Positions 1 to 14,141 of a stretch of DNA of 64,000 nt are shown here, one piece after another. The first letter of the stretch is position 1, and each line of letters opens with the position of its first letter. The notes under the pieces are model-generated. The model did no database searches and was not told the origin of the DNA. It saw nothing but the letters and a program-made list of their open reading frames with translations. This stretch comes from Chrysomallon squamiferum (lineage: Eukaryota; Mollusca; Gastropoda; Neomphalida; Peltospiridae), in the NCBI GenBank assembly GCA_012295275.1, contig CM022676.1:12971660-13035659 (forward strand), in the 5' to 3' direction. A program made the position numbers and the translations under genes.

Positions 1-44
1 TAAAGCGACGATCTATAACTCTGATAAAAATAGACCCAACACTA

Positions 45-143
45 TAGCTAGAGCGCTGTAGAAATAACGTGACACTGTAAGATGACCTAGATAGAGTACA
101 ACTCGTGTACCCGGAAGAAACAAGTTTAGTCACAACATTCACA
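45..143 (+). promoter_or_regulatory. Conserved promoter/5'UTR block upstream of leader exon (copy P1)
   Basis: About 100 bases before the start codon recur nearly unchanged upstream of other leader exons and leader relics (around 3115, 14433, 16165, 18060). Shared words are GAGCGCTGTAG, AATAACGTGAC and the interrupted dyad GTACA-ACTCG-TGTAC at 96-110, 33 bases before the ATG. Conservation outside coding sequence suggests a core promoter plus short leader; the function is inferred. Confidence 0.55.
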
Positions 144-198
144 ATGGCGCTGTTGAGATATTTATTTATCTCTCTGCTGATTGTTAGATACAGCACAG
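144..198 (+). CDS. Gene 1 exon 1: signal peptide
   Basis: Starts ATGGCGCTGTTG and encodes MALLRYLFISLLIVRYST, a short hydrophobic leader. It ends after the first base of a Gly codon (phase 1) at a consensus donor GTAAGT. The ATG is conserved with gene 2 (18156). The next usable acceptor, at 3714, begins GTATATC and completes the Gly codon. Confidence 0.75.
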
Positions 199-804
199 GT
201 AAGTTTATTAAACTTTTACACTAGAAAACTCGTTTGACTCTAACCTGTGCTCAGCGACTCACCACTTGTTATTTTATATCGTATAATTATTGCTTGGTGA
301 CACTAGATGGGCATATTCCAGTCTTCCGAATGTTTTACATGTTTAAAAACTGTATATATATATTTTTCTTCATATATCTCTGTTGTTTCTTCAAAGCCTT
401 TCTCTGCATAGAAAAGAGAAATAATAATCATTATTTGCTATTCAACCACTATCAGTATTTAAGTTTATTAATTTATAAAGTAATCTGAGGAGAATAATGC
501 TAGCATGATAAACTGAGATCACTGCCTCCTGTTGGGAGCTTTCTTAGCACTGGGAACTGTAACAAGACCATATATAACAACTGCAGCCTGGGGTTTATGG
601 GGAACGTTCTCATAAAATAGTAATTGCAAGATATTTTTTTTATTTGAAATCTAAATTTTATATATATATATATATATATGTTGTAAAAATATTTTTAATT
701 AATACGAAGTTGAAACAGCATAACAAAACAAAACTAAATCCTCATACGATCTTTCTTCCTAGGACATACTTGTTTTATTCGTCCTCCTCCTCTTTTTTTT
801 TTTA

Positions 805-835
<31 letters not shown>

Positions 836-1033
836 CAAATGAAAAATCTTTCAGAAATTAATTTGACCTAAGACCTAGTAATATCTCATACTTAAATACG
901 AACTGGACCTGATCTATAACGGGTTAAGGGGGAAACGGGAAAACGTGGCCCGGATGTCTACTGAAGTAGTATTCGTTGGCTTTGCTATTATTTCTAATGA
1001 ATACAATAATTAATAGCTCATACAGAAGCACTC

Positions 1034-1078
<45 letters not shown>

Positions 1079-2711
1079 GCAACAACAACAACAACAACAC
1101 ATTCAAAAATAATTAAAGAAATAAAGGTGTCACAACACTTCAAAACTAATTTATGTGGTTATAGCCTAAAAGTTAAATCTAACGTCCTCTTCGAAACCTG
1201 ACTTTCTTGATTCCTGAACTTGAAATATCCAGGAGCACAAGGTCTAAATCTGGAAGTCGTTATTTGATATCAATAGTTTTAACAATGAAGTTGTATTATT
1301 CATTCTGTGGGCTAAAATATTTGTTATGTTTAATGGATGACGTAAGTATGACCGTGACAGAAACTGTTATGGACCTGGATGTGGATCTGTACTCGTCAGT
1401 TACCCTTTCACCTCGTCTGTGCAGCCAAACATTAACAACAAACAAATTATTTACCACAGTGAACTTACACGCACTAAGATTCCCTCTCATTGATTATACT
1501 GTGGACATTATAAATAAATAAAATATTAATAAAATAAATGTTTTGAATGATTTATAATATTTTCGGCTCAAATTAAGTTTCAACGGATCTGATGTAAGTA
1601 TACGTGTCCGCCCGTTGCTAAGATTAAACCATTGCAAACTGTAATTTATTTTTACAAAATTCAGTATATGAAAATAGCATTAGGAAACAGATCTTATAAA
1701 AATAAAATTCCTTTATATTAAAGACACTTATTATTAATTTTCAATTGAAAATTGTACCAGTAGACTTAGTATTTTTGTCTTGACCTTTGTAGCTTCATAA
1801 TTTCATAGGACGTTTGACCATGTGTATAACACACTTTTCCAAAAAAGATTTTCCACATCAGCCTGGAGTTGCTGAAACTGTGTTATAAATCTGAATTAAG
1901 TACGTAAATATAAATATATATATAAATTATGTACAATTAAAAAATAAAAGTTTCAGGAAACTGAAATAAAATGCCTTAAATCTATTAATATACATGTACA
2001 TACAAACTCGAAGTTGTCAGCAAAATAGTTTAATTTTCAGGAAGTCTGATTTTTCAAAATGAAAATATTTGACGCATTTCCAATGGATGAGTACATTTCA
2101 TATTTTAAGAAGCGTACACTCTTGCATATTTTGTGAATTAATTAAGTAACAAAATCAATAATGATCACACCTCAGATGAATGTGACTTACATATGTTTGA
2201 ACTTTAAAAAAAAATTAACGTGCTAATCAGAGCAAGCTGTTGGGATGCAAAATAAAACGACTTAATCAATCACCCATTGTTCTGTAATTACTCAGTGAAA
2301 CAATACATTGACCATTCCAATGCTCTGAGTTTTCAAAGGCTAATTTCAGTTAAATCAGGGGTCTCGTAGTCTAGAAAAACTTTGTTATTAGAGGATATTA
2401 CTTTCACGTCGAGACCTAGAGGTGTCTGAAAGATAGAAAACTGAAGTTTCAAAACTGGACTGTTTATGTATTTGTATACATACATAGATAGGTATATATC
2501 AGCTGGCAAATATTTTAAGATTATCAAGTTTGTATTGATTGGTGCTAATTAAAGGACTGTGGAACACATAATAGTTTGATTTTGATTTATCTAAAATGAC
2601 AAACCACAACTGTATTATAATGTATCACTCTAAACGATGTTGCTTTTATTTGTTATGTTACTTTATTATTATTACTAATTTTATTTTTATACATTTTTTA
2701 TTTTTTTTTAT

Positions 2712-2748
<37 letters not shown>

Positions 2749-4517
2749 TTGAAGTTTATATAATCGGCAAGCAGTTGGACCAGTTATGCTAAACACAATA
2801 CTGTAGTTATGTCCTACCATTGCCTGACTAACAAGACAAAAAGATTTAGTAATTTCTAAATCTGACGCGAATTTCAAAATTATCCAGGATTTTTCTTCTT
2901 CTTTCTTCATCATCATCTTCTTTTTTTTTTGTTGTTGTTTAGCGCGTTTTAGAAAGACTGACACTTTAATGATTACAATGGTAAAGAGATCATTTCTTTC
3001 TGTCTACTTCCCTTAATGCAGAAAGCATGTTGTGATTTCATTAAATGGATGATACCAGGCTGGCTGATAAACTTGATACAACTGAGATAGAAGTAGACAC
3101 TTTATAGCAGAGTGAGAGAGCGCTGTAATAACGTGAGACAATAAGTTAACCTAGAGTACAACTCGTGCACCCGTAAGAAACAAGTTCAGTCAAACTATAC
3201 ACAATGGCGCTAATGGGATACTTAATTGCTTCTGTCATTATTTATAGAAACAATCTGGATAAGTTATTGAAATTGTTAGTTAGTTGTGTAACATCAGTAT
3301 ATAACTGTAGAAACTTAAGCTGAATCTTTTCGAGATTTTTGAGACTTTAAGCTACGAATAACCAATGGAGTTTTCACTGAGGACGATATAAGTATGTTGA
3401 ATTCAGTACTGTGATTTATTGTAGCGTTCTTTTAGTCAATCTGTTGTAAAGACGATAAACATTTAGAAATAAAACTCTTCTCTGATTTATTTTCAACGTT
3501 TTCACTTTAAGCTGATAATTATAACAAAACACAGATTGTTTTCACTTTGGTTTTCTCATTGTACCAATGATTCGTTTGTGACGAGCGCTAATTTCATCGA
3601 GCGAAAATCTCCATTATAAAGAAAGTTTCAATGTTATGTATCGTTCCGTGATTTGTTTTTTCAATAAACAGAAACATTCGCGATATTTTTATTTTTTATT
3701 TTTTTATTCACAGGTATATCACTGAAGATGTCTGGTTCTTTGTCTTATGCAGTATTCAATGAAAAATTTACATTTACTTGTACTGTGTCACAGACTGATG
3801 GTCTCAGTGACTCAGTAAAATTTTATAAACTGATTGAAAGTAAAGCAGAACTGAAAGGTTCTCTCTATCAGAATGGTGGTAGTTGTTTTGTATTCGGTCG
3901 TACTACTGGCTACACTCCAGTGTGTGGAGAAGGGACAGACGTTGGATCATCAAGTGTAAAGAACTACACACTGACCATAAACAGAACTTCAACTGATGAT
4001 GAAACACTCTGGTGGTGTGAACTGAATACAGCTTTAAACAAGAGCAACAATTTTACTTTACCTGTTTACTGTAAGTAATTATCATATTAACTAAACAGGT
4101 ATTGGAATTTTAATCAGTTTAAAGGTGCAATGTTAAACATTACAATTAAATAACAAACTGAAATTAGTGCGTATGTTTGTGTGTGTGTTTGTTGGTGTGC
4201 GTGTGTAACATCAAGTAAAATCACGTATACACACCCACATATATACACACATATACAGTATAGATAATTTTTATCTTAATTATAATTTGTTTTATTTTAG
4301 ACAGTAAATTATAAACAATATATAACTACTATTGAATTCAGGCCACATGTCAACCTTATAGAGAGAAAATATTGGTGCCGATTCTTACGGTTTTGAAAGA
4401 TAATTAAAATCTCAGGTCGCGAATTGTTTCATAGCTGTTTACGCTGAATCATCAAATATTTCAAAATATCATCGGAGTCTGTGATCTGTTATTAACATCC
4501 GGCTGCAATTATTATAG

Positions 4518-4568
<51 letters not shown>

Positions 4569-7500
4569 TAATAATAAAAATATAAACAATGACAAAAGTA
4601 TTCTTCAATTTTTTTTTCAAATTTATATTTATGTTTTTTGTAGATGTATCAGTGAATATATCTGGTTCTTTGTCTTATGCAGTGATGAACAAGAAATTTA
4701 CATTTACTTGTACTGTGATCTTAGAAACCTGATACAGTTTTATAAACTAAATAAAACAGAAGGAAAAAAGAAAGTGATGGGTTCTCTCTATCAGACTGGT
4801 GGTAGTTGTTCTCTATTCAATCAGGCTACTGGCTACATTCCAGTCTATGGAGAAGGGACAGACGTTGGATCATCAAGTGTAAAGAACTACACACTGACCA
4901 TAAACACAACTTCAACTGATGACGAAACACTCTGGTGGTGTCAACTGAATACAGCTTTAAAGAAGAGCAACAATTTTAATTTATTTGTTTACTGTAATTA
5001 TGATATTAATCATATAATTATTCGATTTCAGCCATTTTTGAACTGCAGTATTATACATTAACATAAAATAACATAATTACGTTAATTTGAACGTGTGTGT
5101 CTACACGTGTGTGTGTGTGTGTACACTTTAGATAATTTTCATCTTTTATTACTTAGATGGTCCAGACTCTGTTACACTCAGTTCACCTGTTGAAGTGGTA
5201 GAAGGACAAAGTCTCAGTGTTGACTGTGTTGCTGTGTGTAAGCCAAGCTGTTCCTACTCGTGGAGGCTGGGAAATGATGAACTCACATCAAACTCTCAAC
5301 TGAGACTGACAAACATCAGCAGGAATGAAGCAGGAAATGTTTACACGTGTACAGTGACAAACTCTGAAACAAAACAGTCTGAAAGTAACACTGTAACACT
5401 GACTGTCTTCTGTGAGTTTACTCGTTGTTTTTGTTTTTGTTGTTTTGGTTTTTTTCTTTAATATTATTTATGTCAAGTTAACTATTTCATTTACAGCATT
5501 TACATCAGGAAAGATCTTTAACAAAATAGTAACTAAAAGTAACTAACTGACACTGAGCGCTTACAGCGAGTTATTCATTGTTTAGTTTATATTATTATGT
5601 AATTTATATGAAATTAGAACAAAAAAATGTTTGAATTTACAGTAACAAACATTAAAACGAAACATGAAAAAAACCCATTTGAAACTGACAGTTTACTGCG
5701 ATTCATTCAATTCTTACTTAATATTATCCCAAATTAGCTACAGATTTAAAGGAATATTATTTTCAATCTTGTTTTAAATTTCAGTATACAATTTAATTAA
5801 TAAGATTAGACCATATATTTTGTTTAATAAATGACAGTCCATTCTGTCAGATTTCGAATTTTATATTTTCTGTATCTTTGTTATTGTCATAATTAAGGAT
5901 TCTAGTATCATTCTTCACAGAGTAAATTATGTATTACTTGACGGAACCTCATTACTGCCTCTTTGTCAAACTTATTTGTAGCCATAATTTTTATTCTGTC
6001 TTGTGAATTATATAATATTCATAAAACACTTATTTTCATATGGCCATTTAAAGCAGTATGATTCATACATTTTATACTCAATATATTATTATATTACAGT
6101 TCTTATATTAAGCTGTAATGTAGAATCATGTTTATAAATTCATATTTTCACGGTTCTTCAATGTTTACCTAATTAATGCCGGAATATGGGAGTAACTACA
6201 CACCAATTAAATATCAGAAAGTATGCAGACGTCCATGGGCTGTTTAGAATCTGTATTTTATAATTAGGAGAAGTTTAGTTATTTTATAAACTAAGAAACA
6301 CTGGGATTAACAAAAGGAAAATAAGCATTTAAAGTTGCAAAGTAAATTCAGAAGGCTGTTTCCAGACTCAAGACAAAGGATCACTCAGGCAGTGGTAATT
6401 ATTGTTTAAATGTTTTGTTTTTTTATGTAACATACATATTGACTGATAGAAGATAGCCAAGTGTATTTCTGTTGAATTTTTACTATGTTATTCCGTGGTA
6501 CTTACTTAAGCTTGAAAACTAAGTAAGAAACTAAGATAACGTATTTTAATAACTAAAAGCTTAGTTAGAAAGTTAGAATAACCAAATGGGCTTAATGAGA
6601 ATAATATTATCTATCAACGTTATTTGCCTTTTTATCGTGAGAATCTTACAATTAAATTATATGTTACCGTTGATGCTTAATTTATGTGAAATATATATAA
6701 CTCGATTTGCTCGTATATGAAATCAGTTTTCTTATTTGAAATACCATTAATCCGTTCCACACCCCCCCCCCAAAAAAAATGGTATCCTCCCAAAAGTTAC
6801 ATGGTCGATAGTAATACAGTCTGGAAAGCAGTCAAGCAGTAAGTAACCTGGGCACCCCTGTTTTGTGAATAATCAACTAGTCTTGGTGGTGGGCAGCATG
6901 TGTTCATGGTTACTCAGTTACATGGAGATGTTGCTCGTAAACAGGAGAAGATCTTTGAAGCAGACATGTTTACACAGCGGATCCGCAGGGCTATCAGACT
7001 AGCTGTACTACCACAAGACAAAATTCAGGACGCATGGATTGAAACCATGGACTCGACACCAAATGTTCCTCATCCCCAAGAGTTCGGTGACTACGTGGTC
7101 GTCAACTGGATTGAAGATGATGCTCCTGGAACAACCATGAGACCAATGGGCTACGCACCAACAACAATCTGCATCAATTGCAGCAGAAAGGCAAGACGCC
7201 CCTTCAATTCTTAGATGTTGTAGGCCGCCGGTTTACATACCGCGATCATTTATGAGCAACTCAATAAGACCGATGGCCCCTTTTAAAAATTTGATTCAAT
7301 AATATCTAGGGTTACCATATTTTTATAAACCAAAGACAGTACAAAAGAAATCTATATTCATGTTTTTATTTATTCCTCTTTCCAAGTCAAGTTGATAAAA
7401 GCTAAAATATACCTTCAGTCAGGAACGATCTCGCGACCCCCAGAAAAAAGGCTGGAGACCCCTCTGATGGTCGCGATCCCCAGGTTCAAAAGCTATGCTG

Positions 7501-10500
7501 TAGGTTATCTACTGAAACTTAAGTGATCAAGTTATCTGGATGAAATAAAATAATTATTTACCTTTCTTTCATTTATTGCCTGTAGACAAAAATACATACA
7601 ACTATGTGGGATCACACCATTTTGTATCTGGGTAACGGGCAGATGATTAAGTGACACCAAACCTTGACCTGTGTTGTTATAAACTGTATGACAAATAATC
7701 ATATGACCCAACTTTTGTTTTGTAACGTGTTTTTAAATAAGAACAAATGTATTTATAAATCACAAATATTGTATAAAAATAAAATAAAAGAGAATGTAAA
7801 CAAATAAATTGGTTTTTTGAAGTGTACTTATCTTGGCGATCGAAACATTTATTTTAACGCCTTTGGCTGGAGTTACAGCCTTTATCGATTCCGTCATGGT
7901 ATATCTCGTAGAAGTACTACGCTTGTACTGCCTAGCCAAGTCGACTATATGCACACATCGCTCATGTTTTTCTATGAATTCAAGCTTTAATTCAAGGGAC
8001 ATTATCCGCTTAGTCTTCTCTGCACTGTCCTCTGCACTCACTTTCTTAGGAGCCATAGTCTGAAAAAAGACATTTGGCAAAATACAGCACAAAACGCGAG
8101 CACAACACAACAGAGATGTTTCCGCGGTGAGGTAACCACGTGAAGTAAACAAGTGACACGCGGGATCCTGGGCGGATGTTGTGTTTTTTTTCGTTGCGGC
8201 AACTAACGGCCGCGTATCTGAAGCTCACTTTAATTCGAATTTTCGCTCGCAACTCGAAGCAAAAAATCGATATGGCGGCTGCTCGTAACTCGAGGTATCT
8301 CTCTCTCAGATGACGCTATTATAGTCTGCTATCGTTTAGACGGGACGAGCCAAGTTTAAGATATTATAAATAAAACCAGTCAGACAAGTCACTGTGACAG
8401 TTACGTATATTTAAAATTATAAATTACACAGGAGGAATACGGAGAAGAAAAAACAACAGCAACAAAGAAACATTCAATTTAGAGTAACAAAGAGTTGGAG
8501 ATTTTATGATGGAAATGTTACTCATATAAANCAAACACTTTCAAACCTTCATGAAAGCAGTGTAAAGATGACAGCTGTCAGAAGTAATTCTCTTTTATCT
8601 TAATTACTAACGTATCAGATGCTTGTAAGAGTTTCTACTGAAACCAAACATAAGACATGGATTTAATAATTTTGTAACGTAAAGTGTAATATTTTTTCGA
8701 CATTTCTCGATTTATGAAAACACTTGATGAAAACACTTCTTTTTTTTTTTTTTGATGAAAACTGAAAATTTGATGAAAATGCTGATTCTCACTTTCATTT
8801 AAAATAAAATTATTTTTCAGATCCACCAAGTTCACCTCCAGTTGTTTCAGGAACAACATTTCCTGTGTTTGAGGGTGACACTGTCACACTGAACTGTTCT
8901 ACAACTGGTGGGAACCCAAAACCAAATCTGAACTGGACATGTTATAATCCTGTACACTGCTCTGACAGAGAAGAAACCAGAACATGTACAATATCTTTAA
9001 TAGCTAACAGGACTCAGAATAACAAAGTGTGTGAGTGTGTTTCTAGTTGGAAGTATGGCGACTACAACAAGAGGAAAAGTTTAATCATGTTTATTCACTG
9101 TAAGTAATTTTTATATAGCTTGTAATTAATACCCATGATTTTTCTGTTTCTGTTATGGATTATGAATTTGATTTCTCAGATATTTGTTGTACACCTAAAT
9201 AGTTTAGGAAAAGTAGGTTTCAGTTTTTCACGAAGGATGGGTGAAAACATCCACTAGAAATTGAACAAGGATTCGCAGTGTGTAATATTTTTCATATTTC
9301 CATTTGAACCTCAATATAACTTTTAAAATACTCATGGGTTAAGACAATAAATCTTGCAAAATAGAAGTTAGCACACACATTTTTGTGTATAGCGTTTTAT
9401 AGACATTAACATGAAATTAATAATAATATATACATCTCAAAAAAAAAAACAAAAAAAAAACAGATGTAATTATATTTCTTGTTTATATGAGAAAATGTGA
9501 AAGAAAAAGTGAAGAGAAAACAAATCCCCACTTACCTAAATTAAAATGAGAATCTTTTAAATAGATCCTCCAAACAGACCAACACTTTCATCAGATCCTG
9601 AACAGCCATGGCTAGAAAACACAGGAGGCTCTTTGATTTGTTCTTTACCTGACAGCGGTAAAGGAAATCCAGCAGCTCAGTTTTACTGGATTAGAAATGG
9701 AACCAACATACAACACACAGGATTTAACTTGTCACTGACACCTACAAAGGAAGACAATGGAGTGTGGTACAAATGTTCAGCTGGGAATCTCTTCACAGAC
9801 AGAACTGGGCAACAGAGACCTGAATCTAATTCTCTTCATACGAATGTATATTGTATGTTGTTCAAATGTTTCGTATGTTGTTGTTGTTGTGCTGGTGGTG
9901 GCTGTGTTTTTCATTGCATTATTATTTTCTCATTAAGTAAATAAGTAAATAATGTTGACATAATTACGAAGATATTTGAAAAAATATTTGAATATTTTCT
10001 TTTGACATGCTGATGTCATCCTTATAGATAATAAACAGAAATAAACATATTATTTCATCTGCCTTTCATAACTGTACATTTCTTCACAATGTATGTTAAC
10101 TGTAGTTTTCTGTGGAATAATGCAATCTGTGATTTCTGTTTTCTGTTTGCTCTTAGTTTAAAATGTTTTTTGTATGTTTGCTTTTATTTTTATTACATAT
10201 AATTTTTTTGTTCAATCTCTGTAGATGCACCCAGAGTGAGAATTTTATCAGAGAATCACATCAGAGTTGAACTGGGAAAACTTGTGATACTACGCTGTAC
10301 AGCTGACAGTAATCCAGACAGTGTTGTATTTGAATGGCGAACTGGTACAAAACACCTCACTGACAGTTCTCTGTTTCAAATCTCCTCATTTCAACAGTCA
10401 GACCAAGGAGAGTACACGTGTTCAGCAACTTCAAAAACTTCTTTTAACACTTCAATGTCAGGATCTGCCAGTGTCATTGTTACAGGTAACTTTTTCCTTT

Positions 10501-13500
10501 TCGTATAACATATTTTACCAAATACCATTACACTTTTTACATCTGTGTCAGAATTAGCCAGTGTCATCCTTTATATGTAGACTTTATTAAAATGTATATA
10601 CAGGTAACGGACCAATTATCCGGCGTCCTGAAATCCGGAAAAAACAGTAAACTGGAGGTTTTATCCTGACGCTATTTTCACACTTCACGCGCACGGGTTT
10701 TGTACTCACCAGACCGGAACTACTCTTTCAAGCCGCGTGGCGTTCATTCACCCGCTGGATTTTTTTACGTGTCCAGTCGTCACAATTGTATATCGTCAGT
10801 TTTCTTTATGTTTTTAATTTTATAAAAGTTTATACCTAATTATTTACGTATTTAGATGCCTCGGTACATACATACGTGAGTGACTGAACTTAAATCTCCA
10901 AGTATAATCTAAAGATACATAAACATCATTAACATGTATGAGGTTCATTTCTATTTGTTTAGATATAAATTATTGATACATTCCTGCAAGACACTTGGGA
11001 CATTAATATATGGTAAACACTGTAACTGGTTCTTTCTTACGGAACACAGGACAGTAATGGTCTGCCAGTATTTGTCAGAGCGTGAGATGTCATTAGTGTG
11101 ACTGTGATGAAAGCTAGTTCAAGAGGGAAGAAAGAAATACGTTTAGGCCAATTGTCTGTAAAATAGCTACGCTATTGTTATCTATAATGTTTAACTATAA
11201 TTGTCTATCATGTTGTACAGTCAGACAGAGAATTTAAAAATATATGTATAATCGAAATCGAACTTATGTACTTTGGTATAGATATATAAACACAAACGTG
11301 TGTGTGTATGTGTGTGTGTGTTTGTGTGTGTGTGTGTCATTCCTCACATATAATATTCAAATGTTTTGCTGTTGAAATTGAAACACAACAGAAATAATTG
11401 TTTACATTTTAGTTCTTGAATCAGCTCCTGAATGGTGTTACTGCACAAATGTGTTAGAAACTTCAGTTGATTTCAAGTGGAAATACAACACAAACAAGTT
11501 CACTAGATTCACTGTTGAACAACGCTTGTCTACTGAAGACCAGTCTACCAGTCTGCAAGTGTCAGACAATAAGACACACGACAAGACTTTTTCTTTACAC
11601 ATTTCTCATCTCAAGTCCAATTCTTCCTACCACTTTAAAATTTACTCTTCTGCAAATAAAACTGACAGCCGTTACTGTTTGACTGTTTGTACCACAGGAA
11701 CAATACCTGTTCGTAAGTAAAGTAATAGACACAGTTTTCGATTCTTCATTTAATGGTTGTTTTACAATACTTGTATAAAGGTATAAGGTGAATCTCACAT
11801 TGTCCAAACTATTTACATTATTTAATAAAAGATCTTTAGAAGAAAGAATAATAATAAAGCAAATAAATTTCAATAAAATTAAACGTTAATGCGGTCATTG
11901 ATTTATGTAGTTAAACTTGTTATTATAATTACAGTAGAAGAATCTTCGTCCAAGGCAACACTTGGAACTAGAGTAGGAACTGGAATTGGAACTGGAATTG
12001 GAACTGGAATTGGAATTGGTCTTGTGGTAGGAATAGTTCTGATCTTCGTTGATGTAACAGTTATTCTACTCATCTTGAAGAGAAGAGGTTACACATTCCG
12101 AGGTCAGCTAAATTTTATATTCATTCATTAGTTAGTGTTTTATTCTTTTGAATATTTCATATTTATTTTATTTAATTGTTTATTCTAGAATTATCTTTCT
12201 TTCGTATTTTTGTTTTGTTTCATACTTGTCTATCTGTTTAATTTTATACATACATACATATACATAAAAAGAAACAATTATCTATATATATTCTTCTTTT
12301 TTTCATTATTTGTATAATTGTTCTGTTCTTTCATCGCTTTTTAAAATAAATTCAAATTATTTCAAGGCAACAGTACTTTTTTTAGCTTATAAATTAGAAT
12401 TTTAAAATATATCTTTCAGGTTCAGACAGCAAAAATCAAAATGAAATGCAAACGTGAGTACTGTGTTGAAATGTTTCTAAATACTACTATGATAACAGCT
12501 ATTCAGTGCCTGTTTTCTAAATTACCTGCAGACTTTGTTTTGTCATAGAAACTTGTATGTATAACGTGCATAACTATATCATATCATTACTTATGTTTAA
12601 AGTAAAGTTTGCTGTAAAATTGTATCAGGAATGAAAATATATTAACTACTAATAAAATGTCTACACTGTTGCATAACCGAAAAAAATGAGTCTGCTAAGT
12701 TTGTGATTGTCCCGTTAATGAAATCCTACTAAGACCAAATATACTCCATAAGATACTAGTATTTTATTTATTTATTTATTTAATTTGTATTATTGTTCTT
12801 ATGTTTGACAGATATCAAGATGTGTCTATGGATTCGGTCCAGGAAACAGCTGTTCGTTCAGGTAACATTAGATAGCGAATGTTTTGAATATCTTTATTTT
12901 ATTACTAATTTTATTAGTAAACTTTTCTTTCCATGAAAGCTGTCTTTTATTATTTAGAACGATTCAAATTGAACTAGATCTTGAAACACAAATCAAGATG
13001 GTTGCGGAAATTTAAAATCAGATGCGTGTTTTCCATACACTAGCGAACATTATATTCAGACTCATGCACTCAGAGAGACAGAGAGTTACTTATAGTCAGG
13101 CATACACACATTTTATTCAGCATGAATCAGTAACAATAATGCAAGGACTTGCAGGTGACATACAAACTGCCTACGTCAAAGCCATTCGTTGTCAACAGAC
13201 ACTGTGTGGAATATAAATCGTCGGTCCACTTTGTCATACAGAAATTTGTTGAAGTATTCGGTTCTGTGACGAAATAGAAGTTTCCCTGAATAGAGAGATT
13301 AATATAATTTCTCCAGGGAAAGTGACTGGCATATCTTCTTAGTTATTGTTGTTTTTCCGCATGTTATCAACTGGGTTTTTAATGACTAAATATTCTATAG
13401 TTTTAAATTTCCACACTCGACAAAATAATGTATGAAACACAATAATGTATCAAATTGTGAATTAATTTCTCTATGCTGATCACTGTGTAATCTAAGTAAA

Positions 13501-14098
13501 ATTCGGACATATTTTCGAACATATAAAAAACATATATATGTTTGTTTCTTTTTTCGTTTTGTGTTGTTAAATTGAAATTTCAACCAAGACTGAAAGAATA
13601 TTATTAGATTTGTTGTATATACGATAGAGTTTTAAATTAAAAGAAACTGCAATGAATTAAATGAATTAAATGTAAGCGCCTAAATATTTTTCTCAATTTC
13701 GGTAACAATTTCTGTAACAAATATTTTGTAGAAAATATAACTGAATCCAAAAAAAAAAAAAATGTTTTCCGAAATGTATTTAAAGAGTTTATAAAAATAT
13801 TAATAAATTTATAGAACATTCTCAAATACCTACAACTCAGTACGAGTGTCTACAGTCACGTGATGCACCTGCGTATGAAAAGCTGAAGGTGTCTGATAAC
13901 AGACCGAATTCAGGTAATAGCTTTTATTTAGAATGTATCACTTTCATTTATCATATTAAAATTTATCCAACTACGACTAGAATTGGCAATAAATCATTAC
14001 TGTGTTGAAATGTGTATTAGTAAAGAAAATCTCAAATGTTTTTATTCCCTATTCGTTATCAGCAGACGTATATACCAATAGTTAATACTAATAATGAC

Positions 14099-14141
<43 letters not shown>

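Noticed and set aside
1207-1521. 104-codon open frame in gene 1 intron 1
   Set aside because: No domain, no acceptor in family phase, no paralogue in the window.
13022-13216. 64-codon open frame in a gene 1 tail intron
   Set aside because: Not supported by phase, conservation or motif.
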